A stretch of DNA of 36,161 nucleotides from Hellea sp. (GCA_020629545.1 JAHDDC010000007.1:1-36161); one strand, 5' to 3'; positions 1 to 8,100 are shown, counted from the stretch's first letter. The notes: generated by a model from the letters alone, not told the origin. Numbers and translations are program-made.

Positions 1-2
1 GC

Positions 3-1283
3 CTGTCGGGCCTGATCACGCCGAGCCTGGATGAGATGGTCTATGTGGGCTCTGAAATGCAGCGCCTTGGCATGGATATGCCGCTCCTCATTGGCGGGGC
101 GACCACCTCCAAAACCCATACGGCGGTCAAGATTGAGCCTTCTTACAGCGCAGGCTCGACCCATTATGTGCTGGACGCCTCACGCGCTGTCGGTGTCGTG
201 TCCAAACTCATGGGCGATGATGCGGCGGACTATAAGACGCAAGTAAGCGCCGATTACGTCAAGGCCCGCGAGGCCCATGCCCGCAGCCAGAGCCAAAAAT
301 CCCGCCTCACCCTCAAAGAAGCGCAGGACAATAAATGGACCACGGACTGGGACAGCTACGCGCCCCATAAGCCAAGCTTCCTCGGCACCCAAACCTTTGA
401 CGATTACGATCTGGCGAGCTTACGCGACTATATCGACTGGACGCCGTTCTTCGCCACTTGGGAGCTCAAGGGCCGCTATCCGGCCATCCTCGAGAACGAA
501 CATTACGGCGAGGCCGCCCGCGATCTCTTCCGCGACGCCAACGCCATGCTCGATCAGATCATTGCCGAGAAATGGGTGACCGCCAAAGCGGTTGTGGGCT
601 TCTGGCCTTGCGCGCAAAACGGCGATGATATCGATGTCTTTACGGATGAAAGCTGCACAGAAAAACAGGCCACTTTCCACGGCCTGCGTCAGCAAATCAG
701 CAAGAAAGGCTCTACAAAATCTGGGGGGGCAAAGCCAAATTATAATATCTCTGATTTTGTCTCACCGAACGGCGACTATATGGGCGGCTTTGCGGTCACC
801 GCTGGGCACGGTGAAGATGGCCGCGCCCAAAAATTCAAAGACGCCGGTGACGACTATAACGCCATTTTGTTTCAGGCCCTCACGGATAGACTGGCAGAAA
901 GCTTCGCCGAAGCCATGCACCAGAAAGTCCGCCGCGAGCTCTGGGGCTATGCCCCCAATGAGAGCTTCACCGGCGAAGACCTGATCGGCGAAAAATATGA
1001 CGGCATAAGACCCGCCCCCGGATATCCAGCCCAGCCCGACCACACAGAAAAAGCCACGCTCTTTAAGCTCCTTGATGTGACCCAAGAGACCGGCATCGAA
1101 CTCACCCAAAGCTTCGCCATGCACCCGGCCTCATCCGTGTCAGGCCTATATTTCGCCCACCCGGACAGTGTCTACTTCGGCGTCGGCAAAATCGCAAAGG
1201 ATCAGGTCGAGGATTATGCCCGGCGGAAGGGGATGGATTTGGCGGATGTTGAGAGGTGGCTCGCGCCGATTTTGAATTATTGA
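3..1283 (+). CDS. metH: Cobalamin-dependent methionine synthase, C-terminal part (5' end outside window)
   Basis: MetH transfers a methyl group from methyltetrahydrofolate through cobalamin to homocysteine in the cytoplasm. Only the last 426 codons are present; the reading frame is open to the left edge, so the gene begins upstream. Residues 1-60 are the end of the cobalamin-binding domain (GGATTSKTHTAVKI). The rest is the reactivation domain that remethylates oxidised cobalamin with S-adenosylmethionine: the AdoMet-binding motif RPAPGYPAQPDHTEK lies near residue 336 and the terminal block SSVSGLYFAHPDS is intact. The Gln in PAQPDH replaces the Cys of E. coli, but the human enzyme also has Gln there. 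G+C-rich codon use matches the core genome and contrasts sharply with the next two genes. A hairpin follows 17 bases after the stop. Confidence 0.96.
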   Translation: MSGLITPSLDEMVYVGSEMQRLGMDMPLLIGGATTSKTHTAVKIEPSYSAGSTHYVLDASRAVGVVSKLMGDDAADYKTQVSADYVKAREAHARSQSQKSRLTLKEAQDNKWTTDWDSYAPHKPSFLGTQTFDDYDLASLRDYIDWTPFFATWELKGRYPAILENEHYGEAARDLFRDANAMLDQIIAEKWVTAKAVVGFWPCAQNGDDIDVFTDESCTEKQATFHGLRQQISKKGSTKSGGAKPNYNISDFVSPNGDYMGGFAVTAGHGEDGRAQKFKDAGDDYNAILFQALTDRLAESFAEAMHQKVRRELWGYAPNESFTGEDLIGEKYDGIRPAPGYPAQPDHTEKATLFKLLDVTQETGIELTQSFAMHPASSVSGLYFAHPDSVYFGVGKIAKDQVEDYARRKGMDLADVERWLAPILNY

Positions 1284-1300
1284 GTCCGCTATCCGCTCTT

Positions 1301-1316
1301 CCCCGCGAAGGCGGGG
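1301..1316. repeat. Perfect GC hairpin after metH (REP-like palindrome or terminator)
   Basis: CCCCGC-GAAG-GCGGGG forms a six-pair stem with a GAAG loop, and T1300/A1317 extends it by one pair. It lies 17 bases after the metH stop. No T-run follows directly, so a pure intrinsic terminator is not clear. The same kind of motif is commonly scattered between genes in alphaproteobacterial genomes. It marks the left side of the AT-rich insert. Confidence 0.6.
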
Positions 1317-1501
1317 ATGGTTGGCGCCTATACTTAGTTTTTTGGGTTCTGGCTAGTCTCGCAAAAACAGGCGCACTTTTGAACTATTTAGAAACAGCGG
1401 CTACTAAAAAGACACTGAATCCACCCCTTCCATATAACTATATTTTCTATTGCATGTCAGTTACTTCCTGCTAAATAAACCTTGGCTTGCAGGGGGTGTT
1501 T

Positions 1502-3187
1502 TTGTCAACCGATAGGATTTTAAAAGAGCTTTTCAATATTGAGACGCCCTTGGGGCCTATTAGCTCGAATGAATTTTATTCTCCGGAACATAAGGAAATT
1601 TTTCACGCGTATTTCGATACGCATAATTTTTCGTACCAACAAATTAAACGACGACCAACTATGATAGTGGGTCGAAAAGGGGCTGGCAAAACAGATGCAC
1701 TTATTAGTCAAGCAATAGACAAGGGATTGAATCAGGGTACATCTAGCGTAATTACCTACTTTAGTGATAACGACTCTGCCAATACTTTGACACTAGTAAT
1801 TCAACAGATTGTTCATGCAATTTTAGAGACTTATCCTGGACCAATGGTGGAGTCAGTGGCCGAGTTCTGGGATGGACTTTTTTGGATATCAATATTTGCT
1901 AAAATCGTCCAAGAAAACAAGTCTGACTCCAGTTCTGAAATTAAAGTTCTGTCGAAATATATGAAACAATATCATATAGATGATAATGTCGCCAAAGACC
2001 CCAGAAGAGTGATGTTTAGGTCCATTAAGGTATTGCGAGAGGCCTACCAAAAAGAAAACTTTAAGAATTTCGGAATTGGTTTTTTTAACGCCTTGCCTGA
2101 CATTTCTTTAGGTGGAATAAATCTGGATGATGCCATCTATGCCGCAACAAATTGGCTTATTCGCAATGAATTTGAAGCTTATATTTTATTCGACTCAGTA
2201 GAATGTATTGATCTGATCGAAGCAACAAATCACTTAGCTATATCTGCGATGTTAAAGTCAATTGGAGGATTTTCCAAACCGGGAAGCCCGGTAAAAATTC
2301 GGTGCTGTATTCCTTCGGAATCTTATTTTCATCTTACGGATATTTCATCTAATACAATCAAAGACTTTAGGAGTGTAATGGTTCTTCAATGGACGCCAGA
2401 TGAATTACTAAGAATAACCGCAAAAAGATATTTAAAGTTCATCCAGCTTTGGTACCCTCGTGAGTATGATAAAATAGTCGATAGATTTGACACGACATCT
2501 AGATCTGGCGCCATCGAATTTTGGGAATCAATGCTTCCAGATATAGTAAGAAACGCTCGCAACGGAAAAGCCGAGCGAACGCTTACGTACATTCTCCGTC
2601 ATACACAATTGTTGCCAAGGCATATAATTTTTATTCTGAACGCCATAATCAGACGGGCAATATCGGGTTCTACCGGTAAAGGGTTGCCAAGGATTGCTGC
2701 GGAAGATGTTGTTGAAGAAATAAAGAATTCCGAGATAGAGATAGTGAAGCAAATACTGGATAGCTATACTCAAATGTGGCCCCAAGCTAACAAAGTTTTG
2801 GAGGCGCTTGTTCCGGAGATTAAGTCAAATATAATTAAGTACAAAGAACTCCAAATACTTTTCAATAGAAGTCCCTCAAAAGGATTAATGAAAGGACAGG
2901 GATTTCATTCTACTGTACGTATGTTGTCGGAATTGGGAGCGGTTGGTCGATTAATAAGAACAACTGATAGGTTTCACACAGGCGTGTTTGAATACAGTGA
3001 GCCCAACAGATTAATTTTTACCCCCGATGATGTACTTTGCTTTCATCCAGTATTTTCATCATATTATCGCGCCATCCCTCCAGAAGTTTCGCCAAAGAAT
3101 TTCCGACCTGTCTATCCGTATGGGGTTGCACCTGGCTCCGCAGATCGGCGGGTAGATCGTTCTATATTGTTCCATAACTTTAATTAA
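1502..3187 (+). CDS. P-loop ATPase of unknown function, first gene of AT-rich two-gene insert
   Basis: A cytoplasmic ATPase of about 561 residues. The Walker A motif GRKGAGKT is at residues 57-64, after an N-terminal segment rich in aromatic residues. A hydrophobic strand ending in AYILFDSVE at 226-234 is a plausible Walker B (D231, E234). A later block (CIPSESYFHL, then LQWTPDELLRITAKR) resembles the sensor/arginine region of STAND- or KAP-like NTPases. The C-terminal 130 residues (SELGAVGRL, FEYSEP, CFHPVFSSYYR) look like a winged-helix module. It recalls the loosely defined Sll1717-type P-loop ATPases, but I do not recognise a characterised relative. TTG 1502 is chosen because AGGGGG at 1491-1496 is five bases upstream; GTG 1496 or TTG 1487 are alternatives. 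Codon use is AT-rich, unlike metH, which suggests transfer. Eleven bases separate it from the next gene, so the two are probably co-transcribed. Confidence 0.85.
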   Translation: MSTDRILKELFNIETPLGPISSNEFYSPEHKEIFHAYFDTHNFSYQQIKRRPTMIVGRKGAGKTDALISQAIDKGLNQGTSSVITYFSDNDSANTLTLVIQQIVHAILETYPGPMVESVAEFWDGLFWISIFAKIVQENKSDSSSEIKVLSKYMKQYHIDDNVAKDPRRVMFRSIKVLREAYQKENFKNFGIGFFNALPDISLGGINLDDAIYAATNWLIRNEFEAYILFDSVECIDLIEATNHLAISAMLKSIGGFSKPGSPVKIRCCIPSESYFHLTDISSNTIKDFRSVMVLQWTPDELLRITAKRYLKFIQLWYPREYDKIVDRFDTTSRSGAIEFWESMLPDIVRNARNGKAERTLTYILRHTQLLPRHIIFILNAIIRRAISGSTGKGLPRIAAEDVVEEIKNSEIEIVKQILDSYTQMWPQANKVLEALVPEIKSNIIKYKELQILFNRSPSKGLMKGQGFHSTVRMLSELGAVGRLIRTTDRFHTGVFEYSEPNRLIFTPDDVLCFHPVFSSYYRAIPPEVSPKNFRPVYPYGVAPGSADRRVDRSILFHNFN

Positions 3188-3198
3188 GCTGATGTTTA

Positions 3199-4890
3199 AT
3201 GAGTAATAAAAGTGTATTCTTGGAGCAAGTTGCGCGGTTGAATGCTCTGATTTTGTCGGGGTTAGAAGAAGTACTGTCCCAAGAAAATATTTCAAAAATC
3301 TGGGATGCCACTGAAAACATATCTTTAGTTTTATCTATTGAGGATCCTAGCGATAGAAGTAAAGAACTAGAGTTGAAATTGACCCAAGGTATTGGCGAGT
3401 ATTGCGGCCTAAATAGTGGAAAGAAAAGTTTAAGAGCCGCTAGGAAGAAAAAGGCACACGAGATATTCGAAACCCTGGGTGAAATTCACCTAGCAGTATT
3501 GGGAAATCACAAATCCAATTCAGATAAATCAGCCGAGAGCCACGGTAGAGATTTAGATAGTGAATTGCGAAGTACATTGCTTGCTTCGCAGGTTGACGAT
3601 ATGCGAAATGTCTACGTACTGGGCTGTTTTGAAATTCGAAAAACATTCCTCAGGCAGCAAGAAAGAGCAATTTGGCTCAGCACGGCGATTCTAAAATTCT
3701 GGCGCGGTGAAAAACCTCCTAGAATCGCGGTAATCGGTGCCGGTGTTGCTGGCGTTACGGCTTACTCCACGCTTGTGATCGGAGGCGCCGACGCCCATTT
3801 ATTCGAACGGTCAGACGAACTGATGCCTTTTCAAAGAAGAAATGAAAATCGTTTTATTCATCCGAATTTATACGATTGGCCTAAAGAAAACTCTACAAAC
3901 CCTCAAGCCGATATCCCTATTTTGCAATGGACCAGCGGGTTTGCGAAAGATGTGATTCGGCAAATTGAGGAAGGTTTCAATGACATTCGGAACAGTTTTA
4001 TTGCACCCGAACCAATATTTGATTTCAAGGTCAGTGACATTCGGCGACACGCTGGTTCTGCGCGCTCCCCTAAATTTGCCTTGTCCGGATTTCAAAAAGA
4101 ACCTCATTTAGATTTTGATGTAGTTATTATTGCTATCGGCTTTGGCGGGGAAAGGTCTAATAGTCTCGGAGTTGATACTATTGGGTATTGGGATAACGAT
4201 GAAATTCACATCCCAAATAAATTTGATTCTGGAAACAAGGGTTCAGTATTAGTTTCAGGTTGCGGCGATGGAGCATTGGTAGACACGTTAAGAGCCTCAC
4301 TGCGCGATTTTAATCATTCAAAAATCATAGATTTAATTCCCGAATTACATTTGCCGGAAATCAAACAAGGGCTAATTGACATCGAAACTAAAGCAATCAG
4401 TGAAGATATTACGCTGGAATCGGAGGGGTATATTTTCTCCCCTGATTACTCAGATATACTGAAAAACATTGAACTAAATGATGACTTAATAAAGGAAATT
4501 CACCCTGCTTATGTCTGCACGTTCAATTCTACTAGGTTAGGAAAGTATAAGTTAGGTTCCTCAATAATAAATCGTGTCTTGGTTCAAGTTTTTCTGAATA
4601 ACGATGTGATTAAGTTCCGAGAAGGTAGATTATTTTCAGACCAGGTTACCAGAACTGAAAAAAACGGAAAAGGTGGCTTTGATATAAGTTGGCAGGATCA
4701 AACTGAGTTTTATCATCAAGTTCGAATACGTCATGGTGTGGACCCGAGCGGTCACTTTAACAAGAATTTTCCAAGGATTTTTGATAAATGTGGAAACATT
4801 CAAAATCGGCTTGCACAACTTCGTCTGGATAATTACGGCACGAACGACCTTTTGGATGTATTAGCGAATATAAGAACACGCTGGAAGTAG
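3199..4890 (+). CDS. FAD/NAD(P)-binding oxidoreductase-like protein, second gene of AT-rich insert
   Basis: A 563-residue protein. Residues 1-170 are mostly helical and unrecognised. A dinucleotide-binding fold then starts with IAVIGAGVAGVTA at 176-188 and ends its second strand with LFER (E203), the classical FAD-binding GxGxxG pattern. FDVVIIAIGFG near 306-316 is the ATG-type motif of two-dinucleotide flavoproteins. VLVSGCGDGALVD near 350-361 is a second glycine-rich loop, possibly for NAD(P). The C-terminal third (HQVRIRHGVDPSG) is unrecognised. No substrate can be inferred. The start ATG 3199 is 11 bases after the ATPase stop, and the Shine-Dalgarno signal is weak, which fits coupling to the first gene. 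Base composition is as AT-rich as the ATPase. Its constant pairing with an ATPase, if confirmed elsewhere, would point to a two-component system in which nucleotide-driven sensing controls a flavin or NAD(P) reaction. Confidence 0.85.
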   Translation: MSNKSVFLEQVARLNALILSGLEEVLSQENISKIWDATENISLVLSIEDPSDRSKELELKLTQGIGEYCGLNSGKKSLRAARKKKAHEIFETLGEIHLAVLGNHKSNSDKSAESHGRDLDSELRSTLLASQVDDMRNVYVLGCFEIRKTFLRQQERAIWLSTAILKFWRGEKPPRIAVIGAGVAGVTAYSTLVIGGADAHLFERSDELMPFQRRNENRFIHPNLYDWPKENSTNPQADIPILQWTSGFAKDVIRQIEEGFNDIRNSFIAPEPIFDFKVSDIRRHAGSARSPKFALSGFQKEPHLDFDVVIIAIGFGGERSNSLGVDTIGYWDNDEIHIPNKFDSGNKGSVLVSGCGDGALVDTLRASLRDFNHSKIIDLIPELHLPEIKQGLIDIETKAISEDITLESEGYIFSPDYSDILKNIELNDDLIKEIHPAYVCTFNSTRLGKYKLGSSIINRVLVQVFLNNDVIKFREGRLFSDQVTRTEKNGKGGFDISWQDQTEFYHQVRIRHGVDPSGHFNKNFPRIFDKCGNIQNRLAQLRLDNYGTNDLLDVLANIRTRWK

Positions 4891-4973
4891 TTTACTACAG
4901 ATAGCTTATATCCAGAATTTTTATTGTTGTGTCGCTTTCGGTTGAAGTAAAATACATTATTCCTCCGCCACCA

Positions 4974-4992
4974 CCCTTCGACAAGCTCAGGG
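4974..4992. repeat. REP-like palindrome CCCTTCGACAAGCTCAGGG
   Basis: An imperfect inverted repeat (CCCT at the left, AGGG at the right, with an internal TTCGACAAGCTC). This sequence is familiar to me as an abundant intergenic repeat in several proteobacterial genomes, especially alphaproteobacteria. That abundance is recollection, not something visible in this window. Confidence 0.6.
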
Positions 4993-5082
4993 TCAGGTCA
5001 CGCCGATCAGTCCAATCACCACCAATTCATAGGGGCGGAAATCGCCGAATCGATAAAACGGGATTCCTTTTTACTCCGTTCG

Positions 5083-5100
5083 TTCCCATGAATATGGGAA
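5083..5100. repeat. Hairpin repeat TTCCCAT-GAAT-ATGGGAA
   Basis: A perfect seven-pair stem with a GAAT loop, followed by TCCAG. It resembles the widespread type of intergenic element in which a GGATTCCC...GGGAATCC-like stem is repeated around alphaproteobacterial chromosomes. Confidence 0.55.
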
Positions 5101-5193
5101 TCCAGTTCAGCTGATTGGGTTACAGGCTTGGTTTGTTCCAACAACTGGATTGGTTGGCCCGCACATCATTCTTCATCACGCCACTCTAACTGG

Positions 5194-5214
5194 ATCCCAA
5201 ACCAAGTTTGGGAT
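5194..5214. repeat. Hairpin repeat ATCCCAAAC-CAA-GTTTGGGAT
   Basis: A perfect nine-pair stem with a three-base loop, ending 28 bases before the stop of the convergent dehydrogenase gene. It could end transcription from either side, though no T-run follows, or be another REP-like element. Confidence 0.55.
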
Positions 5215-5242
5215 GAGCGGGGTGTTGGGTGAGGTTTGGGAC

Positions 5243-5929
5243 TCACCTCCGCAGGATTTTATAGGCCCGGTTCGGGGCGACGCGCATCAAGGTTTTGAGC
5301 AGCCGGGCTTTGCCAACCCAAATCTCATCCTGGCCTTTGGTTAGCCCAGAGATAATTTGCTGTGCCACATCCGAGGGCTCAATTTTGCCGGAGCCGCGGC
5401 CCATGGTCATATCCGTATTGACCAAAGGCAGAATGACATCGACAACTTTCATATGGGGGGCTTGAGTTTCGGCCTGATAGCGCAAAGCCCGTGTGAAATT
5501 GCGTAGCCCGGCTTTGCTGGCACAGTAAATGGGCGCGTCCGCTTTGGGCCCAACACCAAGCCCAGATGAGACATTGACATTCGCCGGCTTCTCGCGTTCT
5601 GCCATATGGGGCAGAAGCGCGGTTGCCAGCGTGACCGGCGCGTCAAAATTGACCGTCATTTCCGTGTCAATATCGCTGGCAATATAGGCATAGCTGCGAT
5701 CAAAGAAAGAATAGTTGAACTGTATCCCTGCATTATTGATCAGGATATCCACACCGCCGAGCCTTTCTACGACATCGCCACCGATCTCGTCGGCAGATTT
5801 GGTCAGGTCCGCTTCGCGCCGCCCGGTGATAGCGATTTGCGCGCCCTCTGCGGCCATGGCTTTAGCAATAGCCAGACCGATGCCGCGCGTCCCACCCGTA
5901 ATTAAAATGCGCTGATTAGCAAGGTCCAT
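5243..5929 (-). CDS. Short-chain dehydrogenase/reductase, DltE-like
   Basis: A 228-residue NAD(P)-dependent oxidoreductase of the SDR superfamily. The cofactor loop TGGTRGIG is at residues 11-18, NNAG at 65-68, the catalytic serine in NVSSG near 121-122 and the YCASK Tyr/Lys pair at 135-139. The pattern NQRILITGGTRGIG and TVNFDAPVTLATALLPHM recall the DltE (COG3967) group. The protein is shorter than the usual 245-255 residues: the segment between GRRE (37-40) and GGVDILINNAG (58-68) lacks the strand that normally carries the adenine-contacting Asp. The start ATG has AGGAGA seven bases upstream. It lies 60 bases downstream of the TetR gene on the same strand and is probably in its operon. The substrate is unknown. 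Confidence 0.9.
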   Translation of the reverse strand: MDLANQRILITGGTRGIGLAIAKAMAAEGAQIAITGRREADLTKSADEIGGDVVERLGGVDILINNAGIQFNYSFFDRSYAYIASDIDTEMTVNFDAPVTLATALLPHMAEREKPANVNVSSGLGVGPKADAPIYCASKAGLRNFTRALRYQAETQAPHMKVVDVILPLVNTDMTMGRGSGKIEPSDVAQQIISGLTKGQDEIWVGKARLLKTLMRVAPNRAYKILRR

Positions 5930-5989
5930 AACATTGTCTCCTGTTTCCCTATACGACGTCCATATGCGTTTAGATTGCTAAGCGGATCT

Positions 5990-6619
5990 TTACCCCATCG
6001 CCTTCACCAGCAATTCCACCTGATCCTCCGGCGCGGACCAGTCATAGCCGCTTATGGTAACGTGATTATGGGCGATGCCGTGCAGGACCGAGAGGAGGAA
6101 GTCGAGTTTGAGTTTTACCTCCCCGGCTTCTGCGCTCGGGCAGAGCCGCGAGATAGTCTTTTGAAACAGGCTATATTTGGCGATGATATCCGGCCTATCC
6201 AGAAACAGACTGACATCGGGCTGGGTGACACCTTCGGCCATAAAGACCAGGCGGTAATAATCCGGCCGGTCCAGCCAGAACCGGACATAGGCCGATAAAA
6301 GCGCGCGGAGATCGGCGGCGGCGTCATCTGTTACGGCCATAGCCGCAAGCTCGGTGAAGAGCTGTTCAAACACCCCGCCCCATAAAGATTGCAGGATGTC
6401 CAGCTTGCTATCGTAATAACCATAGAGCGCCATGGGCGTGCAGCCGATCTCCTTGGCGATGCGGCGCATGGACACTTTGGCGTAGCCATCCCGGGTGAAC
6501 AGGGTTTCGGCAATATTCGAAATTTGCGCTTTCATCTGGGCGCGCTGATCGGCGGACATTTCGGGACGGCCCCTAGTGGGTTTTTGCACGGCGGCGATTT
6601 TATCGTTTGTTAAGGCCAT
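5990..6619 (-). CDS. TetR/AcrR family transcriptional regulator
   Basis: A 209-residue repressor. The N-terminal helix-turn-helix runs from about residue 35 to 80 (AETLFTRDGYAKVSMRRIAKEIGCTPMALYGYY), the standard TetR pattern, and the C-terminal two-thirds is a ligand-binding helical domain. The frame stays open further upstream to 6820, but that extension would run through the divergent promoter and into the neighbouring gene, so ATG 6619 is preferred. It is transcribed with the downstream dehydrogenase and divergently from the DUF1772 gene. A perfect palindrome in the shared promoter is the likely operator. Confidence 0.92.
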   Translation of the reverse strand: MALTNDKIAAVQKPTRGRPEMSADQRAQMKAQISNIAETLFTRDGYAKVSMRRIAKEIGCTPMALYGYYDSKLDILQSLWGGVFEQLFTELAAMAVTDDAAADLRALLSAYVRFWLDRPDYYRLVFMAEGVTQPDVSLFLDRPDIIAKYSLFQKTISRLCPSAEAGEVKLKLDFLLSVLHGIAHNHVTISGYDWSAPEDQVELLVKAMG

Positions 6620-6645
6620 ATTTTTCCGGAAATTGACTCTGTGCT

Positions 6646-6676
6646 TTGATTTAACTATACGCGTATATATAATCAA
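6646..6676. promoter_or_regulatory. Overlapping divergent promoters with TATACGCGTATA operator
   Basis: On the plus strand TTGATT (6646-6651), 16 bases, then TATAAT (6668-6673) form a strong sigma70-type promoter for the DUF1772 gene. On the minus strand TTGATT (6676-6671), 16 bases, then TTAAAT (6654-6649) form a promoter for the TetR gene. The perfect 12-base palindrome TATACGCGTATA (6656-6667) fills the spacer of both. A TetR dimer bound there would block both promoters at once. Confidence 0.7.
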
Positions 6677-6691
6677 GCAGAAAGCGGAGCC

Positions 6692-7111
6692 ATGATTGAA
6701 ATTCTGACAATAATAACCACGGCGGTAATTGGCCTTTATGCCGGAAGCCTTTTGACCGAGGGGATGATCCTTGTACCGTTTTGGCGGCGCATGAGCGCCG
6801 AAGAATTTTTTGGCGGACATAGCAAAATGGGGCCAAGCCTGTTTCGCTATTTTGCGCCGCTAACGGTTTTGGCTGTGATGCTATCTGTGCTGACCGCTAT
6901 ATTGGCCGGGGGACGGCACGTCTGGGTCGCGGGGCTGTGCCTGACGGCGCTCGCCATATTTTTTGTCTATTTCAAAAAGGCCAATCAATCTTTTGCCGAT
7001 CACAGCCTGTCCAATGAAGACCTGCCGGCGGAGCTCGCTCGGTGGTCTGCCTGGCACTGGACCCGTACCGTGATTATCATTGCGGCGCTGTTGATTTCCG
7101 TTTCCACTTGA
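6692..7111 (+). CDS. DUF1772-like small membrane protein
   Basis: A 139-residue protein with about four membrane helices (near residues 5-25, 53-72, 77-96 and 122-138). The features are those of the DUF1772 family: an N-terminal helix followed by LLTEGMILVPFWRRM, a central LFRYFAPLT and a C-terminal ARWSAWHWTRTVI. Some DUF1772 members act on aromatic polyketides, but the function of most is unknown. It is transcribed away from the TetR-dehydrogenase pair and shares its control region, so all three probably answer to the same inducer. The start ATG 6692 follows GGAG closely. Confidence 0.8.
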   Translation: MIEILTIITTAVIGLYAGSLLTEGMILVPFWRRMSAEEFFGGHSKMGPSLFRYFAPLTVLAVMLSVLTAILAGGRHVWVAGLCLTALAIFFVYFKKANQSFADHSLSNEDLPAELARWSAWHWTRTVIIIAALLISVST

Positions 7112-7118
7112 TAGAGCG

Positions 7119-7445
7119 CTAGGCCTTCCGTTTGCGAATTGCGGTTAGCAAAAAAATCGCCAAAACCAATCCGATGATGCCGCCCGCAATAATAGGAGAG
7201 CCTAACCCGTCTTGCTCGGCCTGATGGCAGACCTCAGCTATGCTGGGGCGGGATTTAAAATCACTGGCAATCACGCCGCCTATGGCCATGCCGATAAATG
7301 TAAACAGCCAAACGGGTGTGAAGAAAAGCCAGAAGCGCGCCCAGACCCTGTCTCTGCGGACACGCCTTGGGATTATCAGCATGAGGCCGATGATCAAAAT
7401 TGGCAAATAGGCCAGCCAGGGAATGAATTTGACGAAACCGCACAT
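7119..7445 (-). CDS. Small hypothetical membrane protein
   Basis: A 108-residue protein with three predicted membrane helices (about residues 8-25, 40-62 and 85-102), separated by an arginine-rich loop (PRRVRRDR) and a polar loop with a single Cys. The end is basic (RKRKA). I do not recognise a family. It converges on the DUF1772 gene with only seven bases between the stops, and its Shine-Dalgarno signal is weak. The codon pattern suits a real gene. Confidence 0.65.
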   Translation of the reverse strand: MCGFVKFIPWLAYLPILIIGLMLIIPRRVRRDRVWARFWLFFTPVWLFTFIGMAIGGVIASDFKSRPSIAEVCHQAEQDGLGSPIIAGGIIGLVLAIFLLTAIRKRKA

Positions 7446-7577
7446 GATGAGAGAATAGCCGGATAAAATGAAAATCGATTAAAGATCCCGGCGCTATACT
7501 AGTGTAATATGAACACCTTATTCAATCGCCATTCACGCGCAAACCTCTAGCTCATAACCCATAATCACGGAGCGAAT

Positions 7578-8090
7578 ATGTCAAAGCGAATTTTATCTTC
7601 TGCCATTTTACTCGCTGGGCTTTGGACCGGATTTGGCGGAACATCTGCGTCTGCGCTGAGCTGTATGGCTCCGGATTTGGTGCGAACAATGGAAGACGCC
7701 AAAGCGAGTGAGAAACTTTATCATATTTTCGTGGGCGAAGTGACGTTGATCTCGAAACGGGAATTACCGCGGACGGATATTCCGCCCGATTGGTTGGGAC
7801 CTGATGGAGATTTTCCCAAACCGGTTCGCGCTAAAATGCGGTTTGATGGATATTCATTGGCGCGCAGTCCCCGTGCGGATCAGCCATTATCCGGATTTCC
7901 CCTTGATGTGGAAACTCGCTGCGCGGCGCATTGGTGCGGCGGCCTCCCGCCGCAAGGCGAGATGATCATCGCCTTTGTCGAGGCCCGGCCCGAACAGCCG
8001 CCCATTTTGAGCCTGCACGCGTGCCCGCAATGGGTGTTTTCAACCCGTCCGGGAGACGGACAGGTCGAGACCTTGCGGTCTTTGTTTTAA
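7578..8090 (+). CDS. Secreted hypothetical protein
   Basis: A 170-residue protein with a typical signal peptide (SKRILSSAILLAGLW then TSASA-LSC, cleavage near residue 26), so it is expected in the periplasm or outside. The mature part has at least four cysteines (SCMAP, TRCAAHWCGG, HACPQ), which suggests disulfides. I recognise no domain. ACGGAG sits six bases before the ATG. It stands alone between a minus-strand gene behind a 132-base spacer and the convergent acetyltransferase gene. The spacer holds no obvious site. Confidence 0.75.
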   Translation: MSKRILSSAILLAGLWTGFGGTSASALSCMAPDLVRTMEDAKASEKLYHIFVGEVTLISKRELPRTDIPPDWLGPDGDFPKPVRAKMRFDGYSLARSPRADQPLSGFPLDVETRCAAHWCGGLPPQGEMIIAFVEARPEQPPILSLHACPQWVFSTRPGDGQVETLRSLF

Positions 8091-8100
8091 GTTTTGTTGA

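Larger units (their letters stand above)
4891..5242. other. 352-base intergenic region with several palindromic repeats, no gene seen
   Basis: Between the flavoprotein stop and the convergent dehydrogenase stop there is no credible coding frame. The stretch returns from AT-rich to mixed composition and holds at least three separate inverted repeats (4974-4992, 5083-5100, 5194-5214). They have different sequences, so this is a cluster of different REP-like elements rather than one repeated unit. It forms the right boundary of the two-gene insert. I could not find a direct repeat matching the left boundary near 1284-1486. Confidence 0.6.

Noticed and set aside
1008-1052. Gln in place of Cys in the MetH AdoMet motif (PAQPDH)
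   Set aside because: The human enzyme has the same Gln, so it is a normal variant, not an active-site loss.
1487-1501. TTG 1487 as start of the ATPase gene
   Set aside because: It would place the best ribosome site inside the coding region; TTG 1502 is better spaced.
5150-5344. Open frame of 64 codons in the repeat region
   Set aside because: It runs through a hairpin repeat and into the opposite-strand dehydrogenase, with no ribosome site.
6620-6820. Upstream extension of the TetR gene
   Set aside because: It crosses the promoter and operator and overlaps the DUF1772 gene; the extra residues look random.
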